This document shows positions 8,930 to 17,291 of a stretch of 64,000 bases of DNA, one piece after another. The stretch is taken from NCBI GenBank assembly GCA_035759925.1, contig DASTTY010000073.1, positions 29,183 through 93,182 of the forward strand, written 5' to 3'. This DNA is from RHKX01 sp035759925 (GTDB lineage: Bacteria > Actinomycetota > Thermoleophilia > Solirubrobacterales > 70-9). The notes below the pieces were generated by a model that was not told the origin of the DNA, did no database searches, and worked only from the letters and a program-made list of their open reading frames with translations. A program made the position numbers and the translations under genes. Numbering within the stretch: position 1 is the stretch's first letter; each line of letters opens with the position of its first letter.

Positions 8930-9310
8930 TCAGCGGGGACGGTTCCGGCGCTGCCGCTCGCGGCGCCGCTGCGTTCCCCGCTCCGGCGCCTCCGCAGGCG
9001 GGTTGCCCGCGGCGGCCCGCGGCTGCCCGATCTGCTCAGCGTGGCCGCTGCGCCGGAGGACGAAGCTCGCGATCGCGAGGATGATCATCGTCCCGATGAT
9101 CGCGCTGACGATCCCGCCGAGGTCGAAGACGTCGTCGTCGCCGATCCCGAGCCACTTCGTGAAGATCACCCAGCCGAGCGCTGCGCCGCAGAGGCCGAGC
9201 ACGGTCGAGAGCGCCCACGACCGCCAGCCGCGCATCGAGCTGAAGACGTCCGGCATCAGCAGGCGTGCAATCGCGCCGGCCAGGAATCCGAGGATGAGTG
9301 CGCCGATCAC
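8930..9310 (-). CDS. GlsB/YeaQ/YmgE family membrane protein
   Basis: 126 residues. The first ~85 form the three-helix transglycosylase-associated (YeaQ/GlsB) fold: GALILGFLAGAIARLLMP, a Gly-rich middle segment, and IVSAIIGTMIILAIASFVL. The last 40 residues are a hydrophilic Arg/Pro-rich tail not found in the short enterobacterial members. The family is linked to envelope and general stress. GTG 9310 is chosen because GGGAGG lies 6 bp before it and the first helix begins directly after the start. Confidence 0.85.
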   Translation of the reverse strand: MIGALILGFLAGAIARLLMPDVFSSMRGWRSWALSTVLGLCGAALGWVIFTKWLGIGDDDVFDLGGIVSAIIGTMIILAIASFVLRRSGHAEQIGQPRAAAGNPPAEAPERGTQRRRERQRRNRPR

Positions 9311-9365
9311 GTTGACCTCCCTGTTGGCATTGACGATCCTGGTTTGAGCTTATCCTCGTCCTGCC

Positions 9366-10643
9366 ATGGAGCTTCGCCTCCGCAGGATGATGAGCAGGCT
9401 CCCCGGCTGGCTGCAGCGGCTCGTCGACGTCGGCTCGCTGCCCTCGGACTCCGAGGAGGCGCGGCTGCAGAAGTCCGTCCTCGTCCTCTCGGCGATGCTG
9501 ATGGCCGCACTCAGCTCGATCTGGGTGGCCACCTACCTGATCCTCGGGCTTCCCGGGTCGGCGGCGATCCCGTTCGTCTACCAGCTCGCCTCGGCGGCGA
9601 GCATCGTCGCCTTCGCGAAGTGGCGCCGGTTCGTCCTCTTCCGCCGCAGCCAGCTGCTGATGAGCCTCGTCTTCCCGTTCCTGCTCCAGTGGAGCCTCGG
9701 CGGCTTCGAGAACAGCTCCGCCGTCTGCCTCTGGGGGCTCACCTCGCCGCTCGGCGCGCTGCTGTTCCTCGGCGCGCGCCAGTCGATCCCGTGGTTCGGC
9801 GGCTTCGCCGGGCTCGTCGCGCTCTCGGCGGCGCTGGACTCGTCGATCGCCGACTCCGCGCCCGACATCCCCCAGGGCGTCGTGATCGCCTTCTTCGCCC
9901 TCAACCTGCTCGGGGTCGCGACCACCGCGTACGTCCTCCAGCAGTATTTCGTCCGGGCCCGCGAGCGCGCGCTGGCCGAGCTCGCGCGCCAGCACCGGGC
10001 GCTCGAGCTCGAGCAGGAGAAGTCGGAGCGTCTGCTCCTCAACGTGCTTCCGGAGCCGGTCGCGGCGCGGCTCAAGGAGCAGGAGGGCGTGATCGCCGAC
10101 AACTTCGACGACGTGACGGTGCTGTTCGCGGACATCGTCGACTTCACGCCGCTCGCCGAAAGGATGCCGGCCGCGGAGCTGGTCGCACTGCTGGACCGGA
10201 TCTTCGCGAGCTGGGACGAGCTCGCTGCCGAGTCGGGGGCCGAGAAGATCAAGACGATCGGTGACGCCTACATGGTCGCCGCCGGCGTTCCGGTGGCGCG
10301 CGACGACCACGCCGAGGCGGTCGCCGCTCTGGCGCTCGCGATGATCCCCGCGGTCGAGCGCTGCACACCGGACGGCGGGGCCCCGCTCGAAGTTCGGATC
10401 GGGATCGCGACCGGCCCGGTCGTCGCCGGCGTCATCGGCCGCTCGAAGTTCATCTACGACCTCTGGGGCGACACCGTCAACACCGCCAGCAGGATGGAGT
10501 CGCATGCCGTGCCCGGCTCGATCCAGGTGACCGAGCCGACCTACGAGCGGCTCCGCGGGCGCTTCGTGCTGCGCCGCCGCGGCACGATCGAGGTCAAGGG
10601 GAAGGCGGCGATGCCCAGCTACCTGCTGATCGGACCGCGATAG
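9366..10643 (+). CDS. Membrane-bound class III adenylate/guanylate cyclase
   Basis: 425 residues: about six transmembrane helices (residues 38-205), a coiled linker (ARERALAELARQHRALELEQ) and a C-terminal cyclase domain (about 235-425). Catalytic positions are complete: metal Asp pair in FADIVDFT and GDAYM, base-recognition Lys in EKIKTIG and Asp in LWGDTVN, and transition-state Asn/Arg in NTASR. The Lys/Asp pair predicts ATP as substrate, so cAMP. ATG 9366 follows TATCCT (9351-9356) by 9 bp with TTGACG (9330-9335) as possible -35. The N-terminal membrane domain probably senses a signal I cannot identify. Confidence 0.9.
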   Translation: MELRLRRMMSRLPGWLQRLVDVGSLPSDSEEARLQKSVLVLSAMLMAALSSIWVATYLILGLPGSAAIPFVYQLASAASIVAFAKWRRFVLFRRSQLLMSLVFPFLLQWSLGGFENSSAVCLWGLTSPLGALLFLGARQSIPWFGGFAGLVALSAALDSSIADSAPDIPQGVVIAFFALNLLGVATTAYVLQQYFVRARERALAELARQHRALELEQEKSERLLLNVLPEPVAARLKEQEGVIADNFDDVTVLFADIVDFTPLAERMPAAELVALLDRIFASWDELAAESGAEKIKTIGDAYMVAAGVPVARDDHAEAVAALALAMIPAVERCTPDGGAPLEVRIGIATGPVVAGVIGRSKFIYDLWGDTVNTASRMESHAVPGSIQVTEPTYERLRGRFVLRRRGTIEVKGKAAMPSYLLIGPR

Positions 10644-10654
10644 CCTCGCCGTCG

Positions 10655-12211
10655 ATGAAGCGCGTCGCGATCGTCGTCCTCGCCGCCATGGCCGCGCTCG
10701 CGGCCGCGGCGCCGGCGTCGGCGTCGCGGCCGTTCCCGAAGGACTTCCTGTGGGGGACGGCGTCGGCGGGATTTCAGAGCGAGGCCGGCGGCACGCCCGC
10801 CCACGTGGACCGGCGCAGCGACTGGTACCAGTTCATCAACGACCCGGGTCTGATCGCCGACGGCGCCGTCAGCGGCGATCCGATCGCCTCGGGCCCAGGC
10901 TTCCTGAACGCCTGGCGCGGCGACCTCGACCGTGCCCGCCGCGACCTCGGCAACAACGCGATCCGGCTCGGCATCGAGTGGAGCCGGATCTTTCCGCGCT
11001 CGACCGCGCGGATCCGGACCGGGCGGCACGTCTCGATCGCCGAGCTCCGCCGCCTCGACGCCGTTGCCGATCAGTCGGCGGTCCGCCGCTACCGGCGGAT
11101 CCTCCGCGGCGCCCGCGCGCGCGGCCTGCAGGTGATGCTGACGCTGAACCACTTCACGCTGCCGATCTGGATCGACGATCCGGCAGCGGTTCGCGCCGCG
11201 TTCGCGGGCCGCGACCCCGACAACCCGGTGATGCCGGAGCTGCACAGGGCCGGCTGGCTGAGCCGCTCGACGGTCGCCGAGTTCCGCAAGTACGCCGCCT
11301 ACGCGGCCTGGAAGTTCCGCCGCCAGGTGAACCTCTGGGCAACGCTGAACGAGCCGCTGATCACGGTCTCGCAGGGCTTCGTCTCGATCCCCGGCGTGAC
11401 CGGGGTGAAGGCGCCGGGGATCCTCTCCTACACGGCGGCACTGCGGGCGACGAACATCCTCGGCCACGCCAACGCGGTCGCCTACGACGCGATCCACGCC
11501 CACGATCCGCGCGCCCGGGTCGGGATCGTCCAGAACATGGTCGACTGGCGTCCGTACGACCCCGGCAACCCGGCCGACTCCGTCGCCGCGAGCCACGCCG
11601 ATCAGATCCTCAACCGCGCCTTCCTCGAGGTCGCCGTCAACGGCTGGTTCGACACGAACGCCGACGGCATCGAGGACCCCGGCGAGGTCCGTCCGCGGCT
11701 CCGCGACAAGGCCGACTTCATCGGCGTCAACCACTACTCGCCCGGGCGCGCGCAGTCGCTCGGGTTCCCGGTGTCGAGCGCGATCCCGCTCTTCGACTTC
11801 GTCCCGCACGTCACCTATGCCGGTCACGGCAATCCCGGCGGCGAGCCCTGCCCGACCGTCTGCTCGGACTTCGGCTGGGAGATCGACCCATCCGGGCTCC
11901 GGCACGTGGTCGAGGAGGCGGCCTCCTACGGCAAGCCGATCTACGTGACCGAGAACGGGATCGACGACCGCGACGACGACCAGCGCCGCGCCTACATCCG
12001 CGGTTACCTCGCGTCGCTGAGCCGGGCGATCGCCCACGGTGCTGACGTCCGCGGCTACTTCTACTGGTCGCTCACCGACAACTACGAGTGGGCCGAGGGC
12101 TACAGCGCCCGCTTCGGCCTCTACGGCTACCGGCCGAAGTCGCTGCGCCGGATCGAGCGGCCGAGCGCGAAGCTCTACCGGCGGATCGCCCGGACCGGCA
12201 GGGTCGGCTGA
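10655..12211 (+). CDS. Secreted glycoside hydrolase family 1
   Basis: 518 residues with a signal peptide (MKRVAIVVLAAMAALAAAAPASA). FLWGTASAGFQSEAG is the GH1 N-terminal signature; the acid/base Glu is in ATLNEPLI and the nucleophile Glu in IYVTENGIDD. Beta-glucosidase or beta-galactosidase activity outside the cytoplasm is expected; GH1 enzymes are usually cytoplasmic, so export is worth noting. ATG 10655 lies 8 bp after TAGCCT (10641-10646), which overlaps the cyclase stop. Its 3' end overlaps the convergent nitrilase-family gene by 37 bp. Confidence 0.9.
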   Translation: MKRVAIVVLAAMAALAAAAPASASRPFPKDFLWGTASAGFQSEAGGTPAHVDRRSDWYQFINDPGLIADGAVSGDPIASGPGFLNAWRGDLDRARRDLGNNAIRLGIEWSRIFPRSTARIRTGRHVSIAELRRLDAVADQSAVRRYRRILRGARARGLQVMLTLNHFTLPIWIDDPAAVRAAFAGRDPDNPVMPELHRAGWLSRSTVAEFRKYAAYAAWKFRRQVNLWATLNEPLITVSQGFVSIPGVTGVKAPGILSYTAALRATNILGHANAVAYDAIHAHDPRARVGIVQNMVDWRPYDPGNPADSVAASHADQILNRAFLEVAVNGWFDTNADGIEDPGEVRPRLRDKADFIGVNHYSPGRAQSLGFPVSSAIPLFDFVPHVTYAGHGNPGGEPCPTVCSDFGWEIDPSGLRHVVEEAASYGKPIYVTENGIDDRDDDQRRAYIRGYLASLSRAIAHGADVRGYFYWSLTDNYEWAEGYSARFGLYGYRPKSLRRIERPSAKLYRRIARTGRVG

Positions 12212-13032
12212 TCGAGCCAGGCCGGCGGGTCGGCCCCATAGCGCTGGATCTGGTCGAACATCCGCGAGACGCCGGCTAGGCCGAGCTCGCGGACGCGGGT
12301 GACCGCATCGAGGTCGAGGACGTCGGTGATCGTCTCCTCGGCCGCGCCCGACTGGTGGCGGACGATCCCCTCGGGGTCGACGATCAGGCTGCGCCCGAGC
12401 CCGGTCGGCGCCGCGGCGTTGACCGAGACGACGTAGAGCTGGTTGAAGATCGCGTTCGCGCGCGCCATGACGATCTCGGCGGAGCGGTCGCTGGTCGTCG
12501 TCAGGCTGACGTGGGCGACGACCTCGGCGCCCATGAAGGCGAGCCGGCGGAACGTCTCCGGGAAGCTGCCGTCGTAGCAGATCGCGACGCCGATCCTGGT
12601 CAGCCCCGGGATCTCGAAGGTGACGAGCTCCTCGCCGGGAACGCAGGACTCGTGCGGCTGCCAGGGGAAGGCCTTGCGGTAGGCGGCGACGAGCTCGCCG
12701 TCGGGACTGAGGACGGGAGCGGTGTTGTGGATCGCGCCGCCGGCACCGCGCTCGTAGACCGAGCCGGCGACGATCCAGAGGCCGTGCTCGCGGGCGATCG
12801 CGCCGACCCGCTCGGTCAGCGGCCCCGGGATCTCGACCGCAACCTCTTCCGCGTAGCCGGCGCCCTCGAGCTGGCCGGGGGCCGAGAGGTGGAGCTCGGG
12901 GAGGAGGATCAGCTCGACGTGGGGAGCGATCGCGCGGGCGACGCCGACCTGCCCGGCGAGGCGGTCGGCGGTCGCCTCCGGGTCGCCCGCGACGGACGCC
13001 GTCTGCAGCGCGGCGATCGAGAGCGTCCGCAT
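12175..13032 (-). CDS. Carbon-nitrogen hydrolase (nitrilase superfamily)
   Basis: 285 residues with the complete Glu-Lys-Cys triad: ELHLS (Glu), AYRKAFPW (Lys) and GVAICYDGSFPE (Cys). It hydrolyses an amide or nitrile C-N bond in the cytoplasm. The substrate is open; the adjacent PotD-type polyamine-binding protein (4 bp upstream on the same strand) makes an N-carbamoylputrescine amidase-like or other polyamine-related amidase attractive, but motif-level sequence does not prove this. Convergent overlap of 37 bp with GH1. Confidence 0.85.
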   Translation of the reverse strand: MRTLSIAALQTASVAGDPEATADRLAGQVGVARAIAPHVELILLPELHLSAPGQLEGAGYAEEVAVEIPGPLTERVGAIAREHGLWIVAGSVYERGAGGAIHNTAPVLSPDGELVAAYRKAFPWQPHESCVPGEELVTFEIPGLTRIGVAICYDGSFPETFRRLAFMGAEVVAHVSLTTTSDRSAEIVMARANAIFNQLYVVSVNAAAPTGLGRSLIVDPEGIVRHQSGAAEETITDVLDLDAVTRVRELGLAGVSRMFDQIQRYGADPPAWLDQPTLPVRAIRR

Positions 13033-13036
13033 CGGC

Positions 13037-14191
13037 TCAGCCGGTGAGGACGGCCTCGAAGGCCTTGGTCACGTCGTCGCCGAGCTGGCCGCCGAGCACC
13101 GGCTCGAACGTGCAGTTCTTCGTGTAGCTCGCGCTCGGGAAGATCAGCTGGTTGTCGGCGAGCTCGGGGTCGCGCTTGCGGACGATCGCCTTGACGCCCT
13201 TGACCGGCGTCACGTAGTTGACCCATTCGGCGATGTCGGCCTGGACCTTCGGGTCGTAGACGTAGTTCATCAGCGCCTGGGCGGCCTCGGGGTTGGGGGC
13301 GCCGACCGGGATCTCGAGGCTCGTCGACCAGAGCATGCAGCCCTCCTTCGGCATCACGAACTCGATGTTCGGGTTGTCCGCCTGGAGCTGCACCGCGTCC
13401 CCGGACCAGCCGAGCGATGCCCAGGCGTCGCCCGACGCGAGCTCGCGGATGTAGTCGTTGCCGGTGAACTTGCGGATCTGCCCGGAGTCGGCGGCTGCCT
13501 TGATCTTGTCGACCGCCGCCATCCACTGCTCGGGCGTCGCCGTGTCGGGATCGATGCCCATGCTCTTCAGCGTCATCGGGACGGTGTCGCGGAGCTCGGT
13601 CAGCATCGTGATGTGACCCTTGTACCTCGGGTCGAACAGATCCGAGATCGAGTCGATGTCCGGGGCCAGGTCCTTGTTGACGATGATCCCGGTCATCCCG
13701 CTCTGCCAGGGAACCGTGAAGTCGCGCTCGGGATCGGCCGACGGGTGGCGCAGCGCCGGGATCAAATTCTTCTCGACGTTCGGGACCGCGCTCGGGTCGA
13801 TCCGCTGCAGGTAGCCGAGGTCGTACATCTTCGCCGCCAGCCAGTCGCTGACGGTGATCAGGCTCCGCCCCTCGGAGTCGCCCTCGGCGAGGGTCGGCTG
13901 GAGCTTCGCGAAGAAGGCCTGGTTGTCGTTGATGTCCTCGACGTAGTCGACCTTGACGCCGGTGTCCTGCTCGAAGTTGGCGAGGGTGCCGTTCTTGCCG
14001 GGGTCGATGTAGAGCGGCCAGTTCGACCAGGTCAGCGTCCCGGTCGGGTCGCCGCTCGCCGCGACCGGCGCCGTGGTGCTCGACTGGTCGTTGTTCTCGA
14101 GGTCGCCGCATCCGGCAGCGAGGACGGCGAGGGCGAGGAGTGCGAGCAGCAGGCCACGGGTCGGCGACGAGGGCCATTCTTTGAAGTGCAT
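13037..14191 (-). CDS. Spermidine/putrescine ABC transporter substrate-binding lipoprotein
   Basis: 384 residues. The lipoprotein signal (LLLALLALAVLAAGCGD) puts the acylated Cys near residue 28. The rest is a PotD/PotF-type fold: GTLTWSNWPLYIDPGK at the start of the mature domain, NDNQAFFAKLQPTL, GMTGIIVNKDL, and SLEIPVGAPNPEAAQALMNYVYDP. It should deliver polyamine to an ABC importer, but no permease or ATPase gene is in the window. A perfect inverted repeat spans its start codon, and a GATAGT element 8 bp upstream suggests a leaderless transcript under TetR control. The nitrilase-family gene follows 4 bp downstream. Confidence 0.87.
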   Translation of the reverse strand: MHFKEWPSSPTRGLLLALLALAVLAAGCGDLENNDQSSTTAPVAASGDPTGTLTWSNWPLYIDPGKNGTLANFEQDTGVKVDYVEDINDNQAFFAKLQPTLAEGDSEGRSLITVSDWLAAKMYDLGYLQRIDPSAVPNVEKNLIPALRHPSADPERDFTVPWQSGMTGIIVNKDLAPDIDSISDLFDPRYKGHITMLTELRDTVPMTLKSMGIDPDTATPEQWMAAVDKIKAAADSGQIRKFTGNDYIRELASGDAWASLGWSGDAVQLQADNPNIEFVMPKEGCMLWSTSLEIPVGAPNPEAAQALMNYVYDPKVQADIAEWVNYVTPVKGVKAIVRKRDPELADNQLIFPSASYTKNCTFEPVLGGQLGDDVTKAFEAVLTG

Positions 14192-14199
14192 TCAAAGAA
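14177..14199. promoter_or_regulatory. Perfect 9-bp inverted repeat over the potD-like start codon
   Basis: TTCTTTGAA (14177-14185), 5-bp spacer, TTCAAAGAA (14191-14199). The ATG of the substrate-binding protein (14191-14189, minus) lies inside it. Placed just downstream of a candidate -10 (GATAGT, 14205-14200), it would be an ideal operator for the divergent TetR repressor. The AT-richness is conspicuous against the flanks. Confidence 0.6.
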
Positions 14200-14244
14200 A
14201 CTATCCGCGCACAACCGCGGCGTCAAGGCGGTTCCTCCGATTGC

Positions 14245-14259
14245 TCGAATACGATTCGA
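14245..14259. promoter_or_regulatory. Palindrome TCGAAT-N3-ATTCGA at the TetR promoter
   Basis: Perfect 6-bp arms (14245-14250 and 14254-14259) 2 bp before the TetR ATG. It contains TACGAT (14250-14255), which is 6 bp from the ATG and fits a leaderless -10. Likely an autoregulatory operator; it differs in sequence from the repeat over the divergent gene, though both share a GAA/TTC core. Confidence 0.55.
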
Positions 14260-14261
14260 TC

Positions 14262-14870
14262 ATGCGACGGAAAGATCAGCGGGCCCGGCGCGAGCAGCTC
14301 GTCGAGGCTGCGCGGGCGGTGATGGCCGATCGGGGCGCCGTCGCGATCCGCGTCAAGGACGTCGCCGACCGTGCCGGCGTCTCGGCGAGCTCGCTGCTCT
14401 ACTACTACCCCGACTTCGAGGAGCTCCTGTTCGCCGTCGCCCGTGACGCGATCGACCGCTACACCGAGGAGCGCGCCGCGGCGGTCCGGCGCGAGCCCGA
14501 CCCGCTCGGGCGGCTGCGGACGGCGATCCGGCTGGGGGTCCCGACCGGTCCCGACGACGAGCAGAGCAGGATCCTCTACGAGCTCGACGCCTTCACCGGC
14601 ACCAGCGCCGGGTTCGCGGTCCTGTCGACGAGCTTCTTCGACCGGCAGGTGTCGCTCTACGAGTCGATCTTCGAGTACGGGCAGGCAGCCGGCGCCTTGC
14701 GGCTCGAATGCCCGCCCGTCGACCTCGCTCGGCAGATGATCGGACTCGAGGACGGCCTCGGGCTCCAGGTCGTGATCGGGCATCCGCTGCTCGACAGCGC
14801 CGAGGCGGAGCGGTTGCTCCTCGCCTTCGCGTTGCGCGCCGTCGGTGCCGGCGACACCGTCGGCGCCTGA
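14262..14870 (+). CDS. TetR-family transcriptional regulator
   Basis: 202 residues. The N-terminal helix-turn-helix is clear: RREQLVEAARAVMADRGAVAIRVKDVADRAGVSASSLLYYYPDFEELLFAVARDAI. The C-terminal ligand domain (about 75-200) resembles regulators that sit beside polyamine or amine catabolism genes, but I cannot name the ligand. The frame is open upstream to 14073, across the potD-like gene; ATG 14262 is chosen because it begins right before the DNA-binding domain and follows the embedded -10 by 6 bp. It is divergent from the polyamine-binding protein and is its probable repressor. Confidence 0.85.
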   Translation: MRRKDQRARREQLVEAARAVMADRGAVAIRVKDVADRAGVSASSLLYYYPDFEELLFAVARDAIDRYTEERAAAVRREPDPLGRLRTAIRLGVPTGPDDEQSRILYELDAFTGTSAGFAVLSTSFFDRQVSLYESIFEYGQAAGALRLECPPVDLARQMIGLEDGLGLQVVIGHPLLDSAEAERLLLAFALRAVGAGDTVGA

Positions 14871-14983
14871 CCCGCTGAGGTCCCTACGAGTCGTAGGACC
14901 AATGTCCAATTGTGGCGTCGCCGTCGAGCCCCGAACCTGTCGGCCACCGTCCCGCAATTGGAAACCGACAGGAGGATCAGGCA

Positions 14984-15364
14984 ATGAGAGGACCAATCAT
15001 CGCGACCACTGCGCTGGCGACCGTCGCGCTCGCCGTCCCGGCGGCCGCCGGAGCCAACGACGCCGACGTCAAGAGCGCCGGCAAGTGCAGCGGCTCGAGC
15101 ACGGCGAAGATCAAGGTCAAGCCCGACGACGGCCGTCTCGAGGTCGAGTTCGAGGTCGACCAGAACAAGAACGGCGTCCGCTGGAAGGTCCGGATCAAGG
15201 ACAACGGCAAGGTCGCCTTCCGGGGTTCCGCCCGCACGAAGGCGCCGAGCGGATCGTTCTCGGTCGAGAAGCGGATCGACAACCAGCCCGGCACCGATCG
15301 CGTCAAGGGCATCGGCCGCAACCCGGCCACCGGCGAGAAATGCGTGGCGACGGTGAAGATCTAG
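14984..15364 (+). CDS. Small secreted protein of unknown function
   Basis: 126 residues: signal peptide (MRGPIIATTALATVALAVPAAA) and a ~100-residue mature domain alternating charged and beta-prone segments (KIKVKPDDGRLEVEFEVDQ, WKVRIKDNGKVAFRGSA). Two Cys (in GKCSGS and GEKCVA) could form one disulfide. ATG 14984 has an AGGAGG site 9 bp upstream. It resembles exported beta-sandwich proteins found widely in actinobacteria; no function is assigned. Confidence 0.75.
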   Translation: MRGPIIATTALATVALAVPAAAGANDADVKSAGKCSGSSTAKIKVKPDDGRLEVEFEVDQNKNGVRWKVRIKDNGKVAFRGSARTKAPSGSFSVEKRIDNQPGTDRVKGIGRNPATGEKCVATVKI

Positions 15365-15401
15365 CCGTACCGCATCGGCGCCGGCCGGCGCCGACCGGGC
15401 G

Positions 15402-15923
15402 TCAGACCTTCTTCGGCTTGTACGTCCAGCCGGCGCCGGTCACCGCGTCGATGATCGGCTCGCGGAGCTCGGCCCAGGAGAACTTGTAGCCCGACTCGTC
15501 GGCGCCGCCCCCGGTGTGATGGGGGCCGAGCCAGGCGATCACGTGGACCGTCTCGCTGCCGATGTGCTGGCCGCGCTCCCAGTTCAGCGAGCCGGCGAAG
15601 GACCCGCCGAAGCCGACCTCGGCCTCGCTGGTCGTCTTCAGGCCGATCCCGGCGGCCTCGTGGTCGGACTCGTCGAGCTCGATCCGGAAAGCGCGGTAGA
15701 GGTACTCGGCGCCGGCGCCGCCGGGGCCCGCCGAGGCGATCTGCGCCGCCCAGGCGACGACGATCGTCCCGTCGTCCTGCTCGGCGGCCTCGATGCCCTT
15801 GCCGTCGATCGCCAGCAGCCGCTTCCGGACCTCGGCGGCCGGCTGCGGCTCGACGCCGTCCTCCGGCTTCGCCGCCGTCATCACGCCGCGGCTCTTCTCC
15901 TTGAGCTTGTCGAGGAATCCCAT
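15402..15923 (-). CDS. Conserved-looking protein of unknown function
   Basis: 173 residues, soluble, starting MGFLDKLKEKSRGVM. The body is acidic with several Gly-rich turns (VVAWAAQIASAGPGGAGAEYLYRAF, GFGGSFAGSLNWERGQHIGSETVHVIAWLGPHHTGGGADE). I do not recognise a catalytic motif; two adjacent His (GPHHTGG) are the only obvious ligand candidates. The frame extends 20 codons upstream (to 15983), but those residues are Arg-rich and unlike the rest, so I use ATG 15923. Convergent with the preceding secreted-protein gene. Confidence 0.7.
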   Translation of the reverse strand: MGFLDKLKEKSRGVMTAAKPEDGVEPQPAAEVRKRLLAIDGKGIEAAEQDDGTIVVAWAAQIASAGPGGAGAEYLYRAFRIELDESDHEAAGIGLKTTSEAEVGFGGSFAGSLNWERGQHIGSETVHVIAWLGPHHTGGGADESGYKFSWAELREPIIDAVTGAGWTYKPKKV

Positions 15924-15968
15924 CGCGGCGGTTATATCGCGCCACGGCGGCCGGCGGCTTCTACTGCG

Positions 15969-15996
15969 TTGCGTCGTTCGCACCGGTGGCTACCCT
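15969..15996 (+). promoter_or_regulatory. Leaderless sigma-70-type promoter of the L,D-transpeptidase gene
   Basis: TTGCGT (15969-15974), 16 bp, TACCCT (15991-15996), then 6 bp to GTG 16003. The distance puts the transcription start at or beside the start codon. Confidence 0.5.
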
Positions 15997-16002
15997 GAAC
16001 CG

Positions 16003-16854
16003 GTGCACTCGTCGAACCGACGGATGGGCCGGTGGGCAGCCGTGCCGGTCACTCTCGCGATCCTGGTCGCGGTCGCGCTCGGCATCCGGGCCTTCGTCTC
16101 CGGCGATGACGGCGCCGCGGATGCCGGCGGCGCGGCCGCCACGACCGAGGTCCGCGTCGTCACCCCGCCGCCGCCCGTCCCCGCTGCGCGCGCCGCGCCC
16201 GAGGCGATCCGGCCCAAGCCGCCGACCGTGCACGAGAAGGAGAAGGCGAAGCCAGAGGAGCGCGAGCCGTACGTGCAGGTGCGGCCGGGCCGCGAGGCCG
16301 TCCTCCATGACGATCCCGGCGGCGAGGTCGTCGGCCGCGTCGAGGACGAGACGAAATTCGGCTCGCCGACGGTCCTCTCGGTGGCCCAGGTGCACAACCG
16401 CTGGCTCGGGGTGCCGACCCCGCAGCTGCCGAACGGCAAGCTCGGATGGGTCCGGGCGGACCCGGGGACGCTCCGCGGCGGCTACACCGACGTTCGCGTC
16501 GTCGTCGATCTCTCCAGCCACGAGGCGCGGATCATCAAAGGCAGTGACGTAATCCGTCGCTGGACCGTCACCGTCGGTGCGCCGGAGAGCCCGACCCCGA
16601 CCGGGCGCTTCGCCGTGACTGACCTGTTCGAGGGCGACCTGAACCCGGCCTACGGTTGCTGCGCGGTCGCGCTCACCGCCACCCAGCCGGACCTCCCCTC
16701 CGGCTGGCAGGGCGGCGATCGGATCGCCTTCCACGGCACCGATGGAGCCCTCGGCGTCGATGCCTCCAACGGCTGCATCCGCAGCGCCGACCGCGACGTC
16801 CGGGCGATGCTCGGGCTGGTCCCGCTCGGAGCCCCGGTGCTGATCCGCGGATAG
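16003..16854 (+). CDS. L,D-transpeptidase (YkuD domain), membrane-anchored
   Basis: 283 residues. One N-terminal transmembrane helix (AAVPVTLAILVAVALGIRAFV), a Pro/Ala-rich linker, an SH3-like segment (YVQVRPGREAVLHDDPGGEVVGRV, ending GWVRADPGTLRGG), and a C-terminal YkuD domain with the catalytic signature HGTDGALGVDASNGCIR. It makes 3-3 peptidoglycan cross-links or attaches proteins to the wall, outside the membrane. I take GTG 16003 because a promoter ends 6 bp before it; ATG 16024 is the alternative and would still keep the helix. Confidence 0.88.
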   Translation: MHSSNRRMGRWAAVPVTLAILVAVALGIRAFVSGDDGAADAGGAAATTEVRVVTPPPPVPAARAAPEAIRPKPPTVHEKEKAKPEEREPYVQVRPGREAVLHDDPGGEVVGRVEDETKFGSPTVLSVAQVHNRWLGVPTPQLPNGKLGWVRADPGTLRGGYTDVRVVVDLSSHEARIIKGSDVIRRWTVTVGAPESPTPTGRFAVTDLFEGDLNPAYGCCAVALTATQPDLPSGWQGGDRIAFHGTDGALGVDASNGCIRSADRDVRAMLGLVPLGAPVLIRG

Positions 16855-16870
16855 GGTCTCCGCCAGGAGG

Positions 16871-17281
16871 ATGTACAACACCGTCGACAACGGCTCTTCG
16901 ATCGAGATCGACGTCGAGGACGTCGATCGCGAGGCGCTCTTCGGGGAGACCCTGCTGGCCCTCAGCGACGTCCTCGCCGACGCCGGCGGCGGCACCGCGG
17001 TCACCCACGAGGTCGAGGTGTCGGCCTCCGACCTCGACGGGCTGCTCGTCGCCTGGATCAACGAGCTGATCAGGCTCGCCGCCACCGACGGCTTCGTCGC
17101 CGAGCGCGCCTACCGCGACCGGCTCGCGGCGACGAGCTTCCGCGCCCGCGTCGCCGGCGAGCGGGGGATCCCACCGGAGCGGATCCGCGACGTCAGCTGC
17201 CGATCGGTCGGAATGAAGCGGCTCGAGGACGGCGCCTGGTCGGTCCGCGTCCACCTCGAGTCGTCCGGCTCGGGCTCGTAA
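16871..17281 (+). CDS. Archease-family protein
   Basis: 136 residues. The archease (SHS2) pattern is visible: EALFGETLLALSDVLAD, an alternating beta strand TAVTHEVEVSASDLDGLLVAWINELI, and the C-terminal VKRLEDGAWSVRVHLE-like strand. Archease activates the tRNA ligase RtcB; no rtcB is in the window, so the partner is elsewhere or the role differs. The usual N-terminal His/Asp pair of archeases is degenerate (starts MYNTVDNGSSIEI), so metal binding may be lost. An AGGAGG sequence abuts the ATG with no spacing, which is too close for a normal ribosome-binding site. Confidence 0.7.
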   Translation: MYNTVDNGSSIEIDVEDVDREALFGETLLALSDVLADAGGGTAVTHEVEVSASDLDGLLVAWINELIRLAATDGFVAERAYRDRLAATSFRARVAGERGIPPERIRDVSCRSVGMKRLEDGAWSVRVHLESSGSGS

Positions 17282-17291
17282 GCGACGCCGC

